A stretch of DNA of 64,000 nt from Comamonas_C sp026954015 (GCA_035063785.1 JAPSFS010000005.1:1-64000); one strand, 5' to 3'; numbered from the stretch's first letter, positions 43,841 to 56,210 are shown. Made by a program: numbers and translations. Notes: generated from the letters alone by a model not told the origin.

Positions 43841-44968
43841 ATGAGCAAGCAACTCGTAGGCCTCGTCGGCTGGCGCGGCATGGTCGGCTCCGTGCTGATG
43901 GAGCGCATGCAGGCCGAAGGCGATTTCGATCTGATCGAGCCGGTGTTCTTCTCCACCTCCAACGCGGGAGGCAAGGCGCCCGCGATGGCGCGCACGCACA
44001 CTGAGCTCAAGGACGCCAACGACGTGGCGCAGCTCGCCAAGTGCGACATCATCATCACCTGTCAGGGCGGCGACTACACCAAGGAAGTCTTCCCGAAGGT
44101 GCGCGCCAGCGGCTGGCAGGGGCACTGGATCGACGCGGCGAGCGCGCTGCGCATGGTGGACGACGCGGTCATCATCCTCGACCCGGTCAACGAGAACCTG
44201 ATCCACGCCAAGCTCGCCGCGGGCGGCAAAAACTGGATCGGCGGCAACTGCACCAATTCGATCCTGCTCATGGGCATGGTGGGCCTGTTCAAGGCCGATC
44301 TGGTCGAGTGGGTGAGCTCGATGACCTACCAGGCCGCCTCGGGCGGCGGCGCCAACCACATGCGCGAACTGCTCAAGGGCATGGGCGTGATCCACGGCGC
44401 GGTCGCGAGCGAACTGGCGACGCCCGCCTCGGCCATCCTCGACATCGACCGCAAGGTGGCGCAGACGATACGCGACGACGTGCCGCGCGAATTCTTCGGC
44501 GCGCCCCTGGCCGGCGGCCTGATTCCGTGGATCGACGCGCAGCTGGACAACGGCCAGTCCAAGGAGGAATGGAAGGGCCAGGCCGAGGTCAACAAGATCC
44601 TCGGCACGCCGCGGCCCATCCCGGTCGATGGCATCTGCGTGCGCATCGGCGCCATGCGCTGCCACTCGCTCGCGCTCACGCTCAAGCTCAAGCGCGACGT
44701 GCCACTCGCCGAAATCGAGTCGCTCATCCGCGGCGGCAACCCCTGGGTCCGGTTCGTGCCCAACCAGCGCGAGATCACGGTGCGCGAGCTCACCCCGGCG
44801 GCGATCACCGGCACGCTGCAGGTGGCCGTGGGGCGTGTGCGCAAGCTCAACTTCGGGGCCGAATACGTTTCGGCCTTCGTCGTGGGTGACCAGCTCCTGT
44901 GGGGCGCGGCCGAGCCGCTGCGACGCATGCTGCGCATCCTGCTGGCGCGCCAAGGCGACGCTGCATGA
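43841..44968 (+). CDS. asd: Aspartate-semialdehyde dehydrogenase
   Basis: Asd reduces aspartyl phosphate to aspartate semialdehyde, the branch point to lysine, diaminopimelate, methionine and threonine. The 375-aa protein shows the nucleotide-binding start LVGWRGMVGSVLMERM, the active-site cysteine in GGNCTNSILLMG and SGGGANHMRELL, typical of the gram-negative class. The start follows GAAAGGG. A 263-nt leader with a Thr-rich ORF precedes it. fimV follows after ~394 nt. Confidence 0.97.
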   Translation: MSKQLVGLVGWRGMVGSVLMERMQAEGDFDLIEPVFFSTSNAGGKAPAMARTHTELKDANDVAQLAKCDIIITCQGGDYTKEVFPKVRASGWQGHWIDAASALRMVDDAVIILDPVNENLIHAKLAAGGKNWIGGNCTNSILLMGMVGLFKADLVEWVSSMTYQAASGGGANHMRELLKGMGVIHGAVASELATPASAILDIDRKVAQTIRDDVPREFFGAPLAGGLIPWIDAQLDNGQSKEEWKGQAEVNKILGTPRPIPVDGICVRIGAMRCHSLALTLKLKRDVPLAEIESLIRGGNPWVRFVPNQREITVRELTPAAITGTLQVAVGRVRKLNFGAEYVSAFVVGDQLLWGAAEPLRRMLRILLARQGDAA

Positions 44969-45005
44969 CTCCCTGCGGTGTGGCGCGCCCTGACCGGGGA
45001 TGGGA

Positions 45006-45108
45006 GGCAAGGCGCAGACATGGCCGTGGCCATGGCGAGCATTTGCAACGCCGCAGACCGCCCCGGACAGGGATGCGACACGCACGAGGGACTCGTTCAG
45101 CGTCGCCC
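45006..45108 (-). repeat. Family II palindromic element, copy B
   Basis: Read on the minus strand it begins ACGCTGAACGAGTCCCT and has the core TTGCAAATGCTCGCC-ATGGC-CAC-GGCCAT-GTCTGCGCC, matching copy A in order and spacing. A short inverted repeat GCGTCG...CGACGC (45100-45119) overlaps its end. It occupies the 3' flank of asd; the remainder of the 394-nt spacer before fimV holds no gene apart from the promoter candidate at 45249-45277. Confidence 0.65.
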
Positions 45109-45248
45109 TGAAGCGACGCCCTGCGCGGGGCACGGGGCTTGGTCGCCGCCGGCCCCGGCGCATGTTGCCCACAGCCAACACGCGGCCCGCGGCAGTGGCG
45201 CTCTAAAGCCGGAAAAGCACCGAAAAATGGCGCGATCGCGCTCTCATC

Positions 45249-45277
45249 TTGTCAGTGCATGGCATTGATGCTAAGGT
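45249..45277 (+). promoter_or_regulatory. Candidate fimV promoter
   Basis: TTGTCA, a 17-nt spacer and TAAGGT, some 86 nt before the proposed fimV start. The -35 is good and the -10 mediocre. Confidence 0.35.
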
Positions 45278-45362
45278 GCTTTCACCCGATTTCGGCCACC
45301 GGGCTGCTCCTGTTTTCAAAGCGCAGACAGCCTCTTCACAAGCAACGCACACTGCCGCACCC

Positions 45363-47918
45363 ATGCACCGCTGGAAATTGTCTCTCCTGGCCTCCGCGGC
45401 CGCCCTTGCGACGGGGCTGTACGTCGGCGACGCGAGCGCGCTGGCGCTGGGCCGCATCACGGTGCAGTCGGCGCTCGGTGAGCCGCTGCGCGCGCAGATT
45501 ACCCTCGCGCAGATCACGCCCGCCGAGGCCGACTCGCTGCGCGTCTCGATCGCCAGCCCCGACGCCTTCCGGGCGCAGGGCCTGGAGTATTCGCGCACGG
45601 TGAACGACATTCGGCTGCAGCTGCAACGCCGTGCCAATGGCAGTGCCGTGCTGGAGCTGACGAGCAACGGCGCGATCAACGACCCCTTCGTCGATCTCGT
45701 GATCGACGCGGCCTGGAGCGCCGGGCACATCGTGCGCAGCTACACCATGCTGTTCGACCCGCCGGGTCTGCGGCCTGCCCCTGCCACCGTGGCCGTGGCA
45801 CCGCAGGTGGAGACCCCCGTGCGTGCCGCACCCCGCGCTGCCCCCACACCCAGCCCCGCGCCAGCGCCAGCACGCGCCGTGACGCGCGCGCCTGCGCCGG
45901 CCCCGGTCGCCAAGGCACAGGCGGCAGCACCCGCGCCGGCTGCCGCGCCCGCAACCCCCGGCACCGTTACCGTGCGCGCTGGCGATACCGCCGGCGGCAT
46001 CGCCAGCCGCCACAGACCCGGCGGCATCTCGCTCGACCAGATGCTCGTGGCCATGGTGCGGGCCAATCCCGACGCGTTCGTCGACGGCAACGTCAACCGC
46101 CTGCGCACCGGCGCGGTGCTGCAAATACCCGACAAGGGCGCAGCCGGGGCAACCGCTGCGCCCGAAGCGCGCAAGATCATTGCGGCGCAGAGCCGCGATT
46201 TCAACGAATTCCGCCGGCGCCTGGCCGGCGCCGCGCCCGCGGCCAAGGTCGCGCAAGCCGAGCGCTCGGACAGCGGCAAGGTCCAGACCCAGGTGGCCGA
46301 GTCCAAGCCCGAGGCGACCAGCGCTGACAAGCTCACACTGACACACGGAGACGCCGCGACCACGGACCAGGCCACCGCGCAATCCAGGCAGACTGGCCAG
46401 AGCGCGGCGCGCATGGCCGAGCTCTCCAAGAACATCTCCGATCTGAAGGAACTGAGCAACGACAGCGCCGCCGCGCCCGCGGGCACACCGCCAGCGGAGC
46501 CGGCCGCTGGCGTGCCCGTATCGCCCCCCGCTACGCCGGCAAGCGATACCGCGCCGGCAGCAGCGCAAAGCGCAGCCCCCGCGCCCATTGCGGACGCACC
46601 AGCGGGGCCCGCCGCGGCAGAACCGTCCGCCACGCCGGCGACATCGGCGACCGCACCGGCCAACGGCGCCAGCGCACCTGCGCCGGCTGCCTCCGCCGAT
46701 GCAGCCACGCCCGAAGACGCTGGCATGCTCGGTTTCTTCAAGGACCAGCCCTTGGCCGCCGGTGGCGTGCTCGTGCTGCTGCTTGCACTGCTGGGTCTGG
46801 CGGGCCGACGCATGGCGCAGCGCCGGCGCGAGCAGGAAGGGCCCGAGACCATACTGTCCGACCCGCACACCCGCACCGATTCGTTCTTTGCCGCAAGCGG
46901 TGGCCAGGAAGTGGACACCAGCAGCAGCGAACTCTCCACCGAGTCGTCGACCTCGGTGCTGTATTCGCCCAGCCAGATGGACCCGAACGACGGCGTCGAT
47001 CCGATCGCCGAGGCCGATGTCTACATGGCTTATGGCAAGGACCCGCAGGCCGAGGAAATCCTCAAGGAAGCCGCGGTGCACCACCCCGGACGCGTGGCGA
47101 TCCCCGCCAAACTGGCCGAGATTTACGCCAAGCGCCAGGACCGCGCGGCGCTGCAAACCGCCGCACGTCAGGTGCTCGACCTGACCCAGGGCAATGGCCC
47201 CGAATGGGAGCGCGTGCGCGAACTGGGCCACGCACTGGACGCCGACAACCCGCTCTACCAGGCCGTCAATACGGCAGCGCCGGTCGATACGGTGGCCACG
47301 AGCGCCCCGGATGCCGGCCCCGATTCGGAGCTGCCGGCGTTCGATATCGACCTCGATCTCGACCCGCCCGAGCCCGCAGCGGCGCCCACCATCACACCAC
47401 CGGGCGCGTTCGCTGCCGCCGCGGCCACGGCCGCAGCAACCACACTGCACCACGAGCCGCCCGGCGTCGAAGTGACCCCGCCGGGATCGGAGGAAGCCCC
47501 CACGGCTGGCGCGCCACTTTCCGTTGACGCCCCATCGCCCCCGCCGGGTGCGGCGCTGGATTTCGGTGCGGCCGGCTTTGCGCTCTCCGACCTGCCGGCA
47601 AGCGCACCGGTGCCGCTCACCTCAGCCGCGACCGAGCCCGCGCCGCTGGAGTTCGACCTCTCCGGGCTCTCGCTCGACCTGGATACGCCCCCCGCCACGG
47701 GATCTGCGCCACTCACCGAGTCGCCGCTGGACGACCCGGACACCATCATCGACACTTCGCTGCCGGATGATCCGCTGTCCACCAAACTTGCGCTCGCCGA
47801 AGAGTTCAAGACCATAGGCGACAGCGAAGGCGCGCGCACGCTGATCGAGGAAGTGCTGGCCGAAGCCACCGGCGACCTCAAGGCCCAGGCGCGGCGCATG
47901 CTCTCCTCGCTGGGCTGA
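45363..47918 (+). CDS. fimV: FimV-like peptidoglycan-binding hub protein
   Basis: FimV is a polar inner-membrane protein that organises type IV pilus assembly, twitching and cAMP signalling in Pseudomonas and relatives. The 851-aa product has a signal peptide (residues ~1-24), the FimV N-terminal domain (ALGRITVQSALGEPLRAQI...), an Ala/Pro-rich spacer, a LysM-type segment (~200-257), a long acidic and Ala/Pro-rich low-complexity region, one transmembrane helix (~462-483), a TPR-like segment (YGKDPQAEEILKEAAVHHP) and the conserved FimV C-terminal domain (~798-851). The ATG at 45363 is preferred because the signal peptide begins there; earlier in-frame TTG/GTG codons add a non-signal extension. 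truA follows. Confidence 0.92.
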   Translation: MHRWKLSLLASAAALATGLYVGDASALALGRITVQSALGEPLRAQITLAQITPAEADSLRVSIASPDAFRAQGLEYSRTVNDIRLQLQRRANGSAVLELTSNGAINDPFVDLVIDAAWSAGHIVRSYTMLFDPPGLRPAPATVAVAPQVETPVRAAPRAAPTPSPAPAPARAVTRAPAPAPVAKAQAAAPAPAAAPATPGTVTVRAGDTAGGIASRHRPGGISLDQMLVAMVRANPDAFVDGNVNRLRTGAVLQIPDKGAAGATAAPEARKIIAAQSRDFNEFRRRLAGAAPAAKVAQAERSDSGKVQTQVAESKPEATSADKLTLTHGDAATTDQATAQSRQTGQSAARMAELSKNISDLKELSNDSAAAPAGTPPAEPAAGVPVSPPATPASDTAPAAAQSAAPAPIADAPAGPAAAEPSATPATSATAPANGASAPAPAASADAATPEDAGMLGFFKDQPLAAGGVLVLLLALLGLAGRRMAQRRREQEGPETILSDPHTRTDSFFAASGGQEVDTSSSELSTESSTSVLYSPSQMDPNDGVDPIAEADVYMAYGKDPQAEEILKEAAVHHPGRVAIPAKLAEIYAKRQDRAALQTAARQVLDLTQGNGPEWERVRELGHALDADNPLYQAVNTAAPVDTVATSAPDAGPDSELPAFDIDLDLDPPEPAAAPTITPPGAFAAAAATAAATTLHHEPPGVEVTPPGSEEAPTAGAPLSVDAPSPPPGAALDFGAAGFALSDLPASAPVPLTSAATEPAPLEFDLSGLSLDLDTPPATGSAPLTESPLDDPDTIIDTSLPDDPLSTKLALAEEFKTIGDSEGARTLIEEVLAEATGDLKAQARRMLSSLG

Positions 47919-47994
47919 AGTGCCTCCCCTCACCCAGGCGCCACAACGGCGGCGTCTTGGGTATTGCGGGCTGATCGGCAGGGGGTGACAGGCG

Positions 47995-48810
47995 ATGCGC
48001 GTGGCGCTGGGCATCAGTTACAACGGCCAGGCCTACCGCGGATGGCAAAGCCAACCCTCAGGCCAGACCGTGCAGGACCACCTGGAGGCGGCGCTCGCGC
48101 GCTTTGCCACCGTGCCGCTGCGCACGGTCTGCGCCGGGCGCACCGACGCGGGCGTGCACGGCGTGATGCAGGTCGTGCACCTCGATACCGAGCTGGCGCG
48201 CAGCGACACCTCCTGGGTGCGCGGCACCAACCGCTTTCTGCCGACCGACATCGCGGTGCAATGGGCGCGGCACGTGCCCGACGCATTCCACAGCCGCGCC
48301 TGCGCCGTCGCGCGCCGCTACGCCTACGTGCTGCTGCAGTCGCCCGTGCGCCCGAGCATCGAGGCCGGGCGCGTGGGCTGGGTGTTCCAGACGCTGGACG
48401 CCGCCGCGATGCGCGCGGGAGCCGAGCACCTGATCGGCGAGCACGACTTCAGCTCGTTTCGCGCCGCCGAGTGTCAGGCCAAGAGCCCCGTCAAGCAACT
48501 GCGCCGCATCACGATCGCCTGGCGCGGCCAAGCGCAGGCGGACGCGCCGGGTTGCCCGGTCGGGTACTGGCGCTTCGAGTTCGAGGGCAACGCCTTCCTG
48601 CACCACATGATCCGCAACATCATGGGGTGCCTCGTCGCCGTGGGCCGGGGCACGCGCCCGAGCGGCTGGATGCGCGAGGTGCTGGCCGCGCGTTCACGCG
48701 ACGCCGCGGCGCCCACCTTCATGGCCGATGGGCTGTACTTTCTCGGGCCGGTGTACGACGCCCGCTGGGGCCTGCCCGAGCGCTGCGCTGCGTATGATGG
48801 CCTGCCATGA
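47995..48810 (+). CDS. truA: tRNA pseudouridine synthase A
   Basis: TruA isomerises uridines 38-40 in tRNA anticodon arms. The 271-aa protein has the catalytic aspartate in CAGRTDAGVHG and the later SFRAAECQAKSP and FLHHMIRNIMGCLV segments. Its stop codon overlaps the trpF start by 4 nt (ATGA). fimV-truA-trpF is a conserved betaproteobacterial order. Confidence 0.96.
   Translation: MRVALGISYNGQAYRGWQSQPSGQTVQDHLEAALARFATVPLRTVCAGRTDAGVHGVMQVVHLDTELARSDTSWVRGTNRFLPTDIAVQWARHVPDAFHSRACAVARRYAYVLLQSPVRPSIEAGRVGWVFQTLDAAAMRAGAEHLIGEHDFSSFRAAECQAKSPVKQLRRITIAWRGQAQADAPGCPVGYWRFEFEGNAFLHHMIRNIMGCLVAVGRGTRPSGWMREVLAARSRDAAAPTFMADGLYFLGPVYDARWGLPERCAAYDGLP
48793..48798 (+). promoter_or_regulatory. 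Possible internal -10 box before trpF
   Basis: TATGAT lies 8 nt before the trpF ATG, inside the end of truA. It might give an extra leaderless-type start for trpFBA. Confidence 0.25.
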
Positions 48811-49508
48811 ATCGACGCACCCGCATCAAGGTCTGCGGCCTCACGCGCGAGCAGGACGTGGACGCCGCGGTGGCGCTCGGCGCGGACGCGATCGGCTTCG
48901 TGCTCTACCCGAAAAGCGTGCGCCACGTGACGCCCGAGCGCGCCGCCGAACTCGCCCGTCGGCTGCCGCCCTTCGTCACGCCGGTGCTGCTGTTCGTGAA
49001 TGCCAGTGCATCGGAAGTGATGGCTGCCTGCGCAGACGTGGCAGGCGCTACAGCCCAATTTCATGGTGACGAAACGCCCGAAGCCTGCTGGCAGGCGAGC
49101 GACCGCGGGCGCATCCCGTATATCCGGGCCGCGCGCATTCCTGCCGGGCCCGCGGCGGCGCGCTTCGACCTCGTAAAATACGCGCACGATTACTCCCGCG
49201 CCCGCGCCATCCTGCTCGACGCGCACGTCGAAGGCTATGGCGGCGGCGGCAAGACTTTCCCTTGGTCACACCTGCCAGCAAACGTCAACGCTCACCTCGT
49301 CTTGTCTGGTGGGCTTACACCTGCAAACGTGGGCGATGGCCTGCGCACGGTGCGGCCGCGTTGCACGACGCTGGCCGTTGACGTGAGCTCCGGCGTCGAA
49401 CTCGACGGCCCCGACGGCACGCCGCTCAAGGGCCTCAAGGACGCCGGCAAGATCGCCCGCTTCGTCGCCGCCGTGCGCGCGGCCGACGCAGCCCTTGCCC
49501 AAGGTTAA
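48807..49508 (+). CDS. trpF: Phosphoribosylanthranilate isomerase
   Basis: TrpF performs the Amadori rearrangement of phosphoribosylanthranilate in tryptophan synthesis. The 233-aa TIM-barrel protein shows the N-terminal KVCGLTREQDV with catalytic Cys, the QFHGDE motif and the C-terminal LAVDVSSGVE with the catalytic Asp. It overlaps truA by 4 nt and ends 2 nt before trpB. Confidence 0.96.
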   Translation: MNRRTRIKVCGLTREQDVDAAVALGADAIGFVLYPKSVRHVTPERAAELARRLPPFVTPVLLFVNASASEVMAACADVAGATAQFHGDETPEACWQASDRGRIPYIRAARIPAGPAAARFDLVKYAHDYSRARAILLDAHVEGYGGGGKTFPWSHLPANVNAHLVLSGGLTPANVGDGLRTVRPRCTTLAVDVSSGVELDGPDGTPLKGLKDAGKIARFVAAVRAADAALAQG

Positions 49509-49510
49509 GA

Positions 49511-50760
<1,250 letters not shown>

Positions 50761-50764
<4 letters not shown>

Positions 50765-51573
50765 GCCGCATCGCCACCACCTTCCAGGCCCTGGCCGCGC
50801 AGGGCCGCAAGGCGCTGATTCCCTATGTGACGGCGGGCTTCCCGTTTGCCGACATCACGCCCGCGCTGATGCACGGCATGGTCGAGGCGGGCGCCGACGT
50901 GATCGAGCTGGGCGTGCCGTTTTCCGACCCCATGGCCGACGGCCCGGTGATCCAGAAGGCGGGCGAAAAGGCGCTCGCCCTGGGCACAGGCATGACGGAA
51001 GTGCTTGCGATGGTGCACGCTTTTCGCCAGCGCAACAGCACCACGCCCGTCGTGCTCATGGGCTACGCCAACCCGGTGGAGCGCTACGAGCTGCGTCACG
51101 GCACGGGCAGCTTCGCGCGCGACGCGGGCGCGGCCGGGGTCGATGGCGTGCTCGTCGTCGACTACCCGCCCGAGGAATGCACGCAGTTCGCGGGGCAGTT
51201 GCGCGCGCATGGCATCGACCTGATCTTTTTGCTTGCGCCTACCTCCACGCCGCAGCGCATGCAGCAGGTGGCGCAGGTGGCGAGCGGCTACGTGTACTAC
51301 GTCTCGCTCAAGGGCGTGACGGGCTCGGGCGCGCTCAACACGCACGAGGTCGAGGCCATGCTGCCGCGCATCCGCGAGCACGTGCACATCCCCGTCGGCG
51401 TGGGCTTCGGCATCCGCGACGCGCAGACCGCGCGGGCCATCTCGCGCGTCGCCGACGCAGTGGTGATCGGCAGCCGCATCATCCAGCTGATCGACGAACA
51501 GCCGCACGAGCGCGTCGTCGGCGTTACGATCGACTTCCTGCGCGGCATCCGCAAGGCGCTCGACGCCGCATGA
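50761..51573 (+). CDS. trpA: Tryptophan synthase alpha subunit
   Basis: TrpA splits indole-3-glycerol phosphate and channels indole to TrpB. The 270-aa TIM barrel has YVTAGFPF, ELGVPFSDPMADGPVIQ with the catalytic Glu, and the GVGFGIRDAQ phosphate-binding loop. accD follows after a 65-nt spacer with an inverted repeat. Confidence 0.97.
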
Positions 51574-51576
51574 CAC

Positions 51577-51624
51577 GTCTGGCGTGGAGCGTCCAACGCA
51601 CACGCCGAACGCCCAACGCTAGAC
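51577..51624. other. Inverted repeat between trpA and accD
   Basis: GTCTGGCGT (51577-51585) pairs with ACGCTAGAC (51616-51624), with one G-T pair; a nested GCGT-CCA-ACGC lies inside. There is no T-run. It could attenuate or stabilise the trpA-accD message. Confidence 0.4.
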
Positions 51625-51638
51625 GCCCACCCCCCACC

Positions 51639-52511
51639 ATGTCCTGGCTCGAAAAACTACTCCCTTCCAAGATCGCCCAGACCGACCCGGCCGAACGCCG
51701 CCAGATCCCCGAGGGGCTGTGGGTCAAGTGTCCGAGCTGCGACACGGTGCTCTACAAGACCGATCTGGAGCACAACCAGTACGTCTGCCCGCACTGCGGC
51801 CACCACCACCGCATCGGCGCGCGCGCGCGGCTGAACGCCTTCCTAGACGGCGAGGGCCGCTACGAGATCGGGCAGGAGGTCGTGCCGGTCGATGCGCTCA
51901 AGTTCAAGGACAGCCGCAAATACCCCGAGCGCCTGAAAGAGGCGATGGAAAACACCGGCGAAACCGACGCGCTCGTGGTGATGGGCGGCGCCGTCAAGAG
52001 CATCAGCGTGGTCGCGGCGGCGTTCGAGTTCGACTTCATGGGCGGCTCCATGGGCTCGGTCGTCGGCGAGCGCTTTGCGCGCGGCGTGGAAACCGCCATC
52101 GAGCAGAAGGTGCCTTTCATCTGCTTTACCGCCACCGGCGGCGCGCGCATGCAGGAGGGACTGCTCAGCCTGATGCAGATGGCCAAGACCAACGCCGCGC
52201 TCACGCGCCTGGCCAAGAAGGGCCTGCCCTACATCAGCGTGCTCACCGACCCGACGATGGGCGGCGTCTCGGCCGGCTTCGCGTTCGTGGGCGACGTGGT
52301 GATCGCCGAACCCGGCGCGCTCATCGGCTTCGCGGGCCCGCGCGTGATCGAATCCACGGTGCGCGTCACGCTGCCCGAGGGTTTTCAGCGCGCCGAATTC
52401 CTGCAGACCAAGGGCGCGGTGGACATGATCGTGGACCGGCGCGAACAGCCCGCCACCATCGCCCGGCTGCTCGCGATCCTGCAGCGCATGCCCGCCGACG
52501 CCATCTCCTGA
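51639..52511 (+). CDS. accD: Acetyl-CoA carboxylase carboxyltransferase beta subunit
   Basis: AccD with AccA transfers the carboxyl group from carboxybiotin to acetyl-CoA, the first step of fatty-acid synthesis. The 290-aa protein has the N-terminal zinc ribbon (CPSC...CPHC) and the crotonase-like core with FTATGGARMQEG and PTMGGVSAGFAF. Its position after trpA is usual in betaproteobacteria, where folC often follows; here a family I repeat and a converging YggT gene follow instead. Confidence 0.97.
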   Translation: MSWLEKLLPSKIAQTDPAERRQIPEGLWVKCPSCDTVLYKTDLEHNQYVCPHCGHHHRIGARARLNAFLDGEGRYEIGQEVVPVDALKFKDSRKYPERLKEAMENTGETDALVVMGGAVKSISVVAAAFEFDFMGGSMGSVVGERFARGVETAIEQKVPFICFTATGGARMQEGLLSLMQMAKTNAALTRLAKKGLPYISVLTDPTMGGVSAGFAFVGDVVIAEPGALIGFAGPRVIESTVRVTLPEGFQRAEFLQTKGAVDMIVDRREQPATIARLLAILQRMPADAIS

Positions 52512-52514
52512 AAA

Positions 52515-52562
52515 GAGAGCTGCCCACGATTGCCCTACAAGGGCTTGCGGGTGATTTGGCTA
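52515..52562 (+). repeat. Family I dispersed palindromic element, copy 7 (degenerate)
   Basis: GAGAGCTGCCCACGATTGCC, then CTACAAGGGCTTGCGGG and a GATTTGG tail, between the converging accD and YggT genes. It keeps the layout of the family but with several changes in both arms. Confidence 0.55.
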
Positions 52563-52576
52563 AAAACCAGCGCGGC

Positions 52577-53119
52577 TCACAGAAACACGCCCGCCTGGAG
52601 GTTGCCCAGCACGATCAGCGCCACCTGCAGCAGCACGAGCAGCAGCAGCGGCGAAAGATCGATGCCCCCGAGCGTGGGCAGCAGGCGGCGCACCGGCGCA
52701 AGCAGCGGCTCCGCCAGCCGTGCCACCACGCCCGCGATCACCGAGCGCGTGGGCACCCACGAAAGCACCGCGTACACGATCACGAGCGCCATCAGGCCCC
52801 ACACCGCCACGCGCAGCGTGCCGAACAGCGCCAGCCAGGGCAGCAACGCCATACCGCCACCCGCCATGAGCACCAGCGCCAGATACTGCGCGAGCTGCGC
52901 CAGCAGCGCACCCACGAGACTGGCCAGATCCCAGCGCGCCACGGCGGGCAACAGCTTTCTGAGCGGCAGCACCAGCCAGTCGCTGAACGCGAACACGAGC
53001 TGCCCCACCGGGTTGCCGAAGGGCACACGCTGGCGCTGCATGTACAGGCGCAGCAGGCAGGCGCCCGTCACCAGGCCGCCAACCACGTCGAGCAGGAAAG
53101 AAAGGATTTGGTAGAGCAT
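52577..53119 (-). CDS. YggT family membrane protein
   Basis: A 180-aa inner-membrane protein with two YGGT repeats, each a pair of hydrophobic helices; the second repeat carries VYAVLSWVPTRSVIAGVVARLAEPLLAPVRRLLP. Members occur near division or osmotic-stress genes, but no clear function is established. The start is ATG 53119. It is divergent from the LON-domain gene. Confidence 0.88.
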   Translation of the reverse strand: MLYQILSFLLDVVGGLVTGACLLRLYMQRQRVPFGNPVGQLVFAFSDWLVLPLRKLLPAVARWDLASLVGALLAQLAQYLALVLMAGGGMALLPWLALFGTLRVAVWGLMALVIVYAVLSWVPTRSVIAGVVARLAEPLLAPVRRLLPTLGGIDLSPLLLLVLLQVALIVLGNLQAGVFL

Positions 53120-53163
53120 GCAGGCCAGTGTGGGGCGACCGTGCGATGATGCCACGCACCGCC

Positions 53164-53784
53164 ATGCTGACCGATCTCGCGCTGTTTCCGCTCTCCACCG
53201 TGCTGTTCCCCGGCGGCGTGCTGGCGCTGCAGGTATTCGAGGTGCGTTACCTCGAAATGGTCCAGGCCTGCCGCGCGCACGACCGCCCGTTCGGCGTCGT
53301 GGCACTCGCGCGCGGCAGCGAAGTGCGCCGCGCCGGGCAGGCCCCCGAGGAACTGCACGCCGTGGGCACGCTCGCGGTGATCGAGCACTACGACACGCCC
53401 CGGCCGGGGCTGATCCTGCTGGGCTGCCGGGGTACGCAGCGCTTTCGCGTCCGCGATCCGCGATGCACCAAAGCGGGCCTGTGGATCGCCGAGGGCGAGC
53501 TGCTCGCCAACGACCAGCCCGTCCCCATCCCGCCCGATCTCGCGCACACGAGCGCGCGCCTGGCCGACGTGCTTGCCCGCTTGCGGCAACGCCACCCCAG
53601 CGCCCCCGACCCCACGCCCGCCGAACTTGCCGACTGCGGCTGGGTCGCCAACCGCTGGTGCGAACTGCTGCCTGCCAGCATCACCGACAAGCAGCGCCTC
53701 ATGGCGCTGGACAACCCGCTCGTGCGCCTAGAACTCGTCGCCGACCTGCTCGGCGGGCCGCATGCCTGGCCCCAGCCCACTTAA
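53164..53784 (+). CDS. LON substrate-binding domain protein
   Basis: A ~206-aa protein made only of the N-terminal LON domain, without ATPase or protease parts. The LALFPLSTVLFPGGVLALQVFEVRYLEMV block is typical. Its role is unknown; such proteins may bind unfolded polypeptides. The start is uncertain: ATG 53164 gives the standard N-terminus, but ATGs at 53146 and 53149 and a GTG at 53128 are in frame. lysS follows about 68 nt later. Confidence 0.85.
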   Translation: MLTDLALFPLSTVLFPGGVLALQVFEVRYLEMVQACRAHDRPFGVVALARGSEVRRAGQAPEELHAVGTLAVIEHYDTPRPGLILLGCRGTQRFRVRDPRCTKAGLWIAEGELLANDQPVPIPPDLAHTSARLADVLARLRQRHPSAPDPTPAELADCGWVANRWCELLPASITDKQRLMALDNPLVRLELVADLLGGPHAWPQPT

Positions 53785-53852
53785 AATCCTTTCCTTCTCC
53801 CTGACTTTTTCCGCAGCGGTGCGCCCCTTCGGCCGCGCCGCACGCTCCCGCC

Positions 53853-55400
<1,548 letters not shown>

Positions 55401-55416
55401 CCCGCAGGCCCGGACG

Positions 55417-56055
55417 ATGAAAGCCCTCGCCCGCCTGCAAGCGAGCCTGCCACCGTGGATGCAGGACTGGCTCGATTTCATCGTGCCGGTGACGCAGATC
55501 CTGCTCATCGTGCTCTGCGCGCTGGTGCTGCACCACCTGGCGCGGCGCCTGATCTTTCGCGCAAGCGACCACTACCAGTTTCCGCACGAGCTGCTCAAGC
55601 CGGTCAACGGCATCGTGCGCTGGCTCATACTCGGCGGGGCGACGCTGCTCGTGCTTGAGCGCCTGGGCGTTTCCGCAAGTGTGCTCTGGACCGCGTTCAC
55701 GGGTTTTGCCGCCGTGGGCGCGATCGCGTTCTTCGCCGCGTGGAGCGTGCTCTCCAACATCTTCTGCGCGTTCCTGATCTTCACCGCCGGGCCGTTTCGC
55801 GTCGGCGACCATATCGAGCTGCTCGACACGAGCACCGACAAGGCCGGGCCGATCGGCCGCGTCGTGGATATCAATCTGCTCTACACCACGCTGGAAGACG
55901 GCACCAGCCCGACGCCGGGCTGCCTGCTGCAGATCCCCAACGCGCTGATCTTCCAGCGCGTGGTACGCCGCTGGCGCGCCGGCGCAGCGCTGCCTGCGGC
56001 TACGCGCAGCGCGCCGGCCAGCGCGGGCACGGGCACGCAGGCGCCACCGGGTTAA
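55417..56055 (+). CDS. Small MscS-family mechanosensitive channel protein
   Basis: A 212-aa membrane protein with two or three N-terminal hydrophobic helices (~22-42, ~64-82), then the MscS pore-lining helix and beta domain (AAWSVLSNIFCAFLIFTAGPFRVGDHIEL). It is shorter than E. coli MscS (286 aa), lacking much of the cytoplasmic cage; the C-terminal ~30 residues are Ala/Thr/Pro-rich. Likely a small channel or channel-like protein. The stop codon lies within the livJ promoter region. Confidence 0.85.
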   Translation: MKALARLQASLPPWMQDWLDFIVPVTQILLIVLCALVLHHLARRLIFRASDHYQFPHELLKPVNGIVRWLILGGATLLVLERLGVSASVLWTAFTGFAAVGAIAFFAAWSVLSNIFCAFLIFTAGPFRVGDHIELLDTSTDKAGPIGRVVDINLLYTTLEDGTSPTPGCLLQIPNALIFQRVVRRWRAGAALPAATRSAPASAGTGTQAPPG

Positions 56056-56079
56056 CCCTAGGGTCGCGCTCACTACAAT
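56052..56079 (+). promoter_or_regulatory. Candidate promoter of the Liv operon
   Basis: TTAACC, a 16-nt spacer and TACAAT, 132 nt before the binding-protein gene. The -35 overlaps the stop codon of the MscS-like gene. Confidence 0.4.
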
Positions 56080-56210
56080 CAAAAAGCGCTGCACGTACAG
56101 CGGATTCCCGTTGCCAAACCCGGCCAATTGGGTAATCTTCGCGGTCTCACGGGAGCCCATCGGCACCGTGGAGATTTTTCTTCACTGCAACCCCTGTTGA
56201 AAAGAGCACC

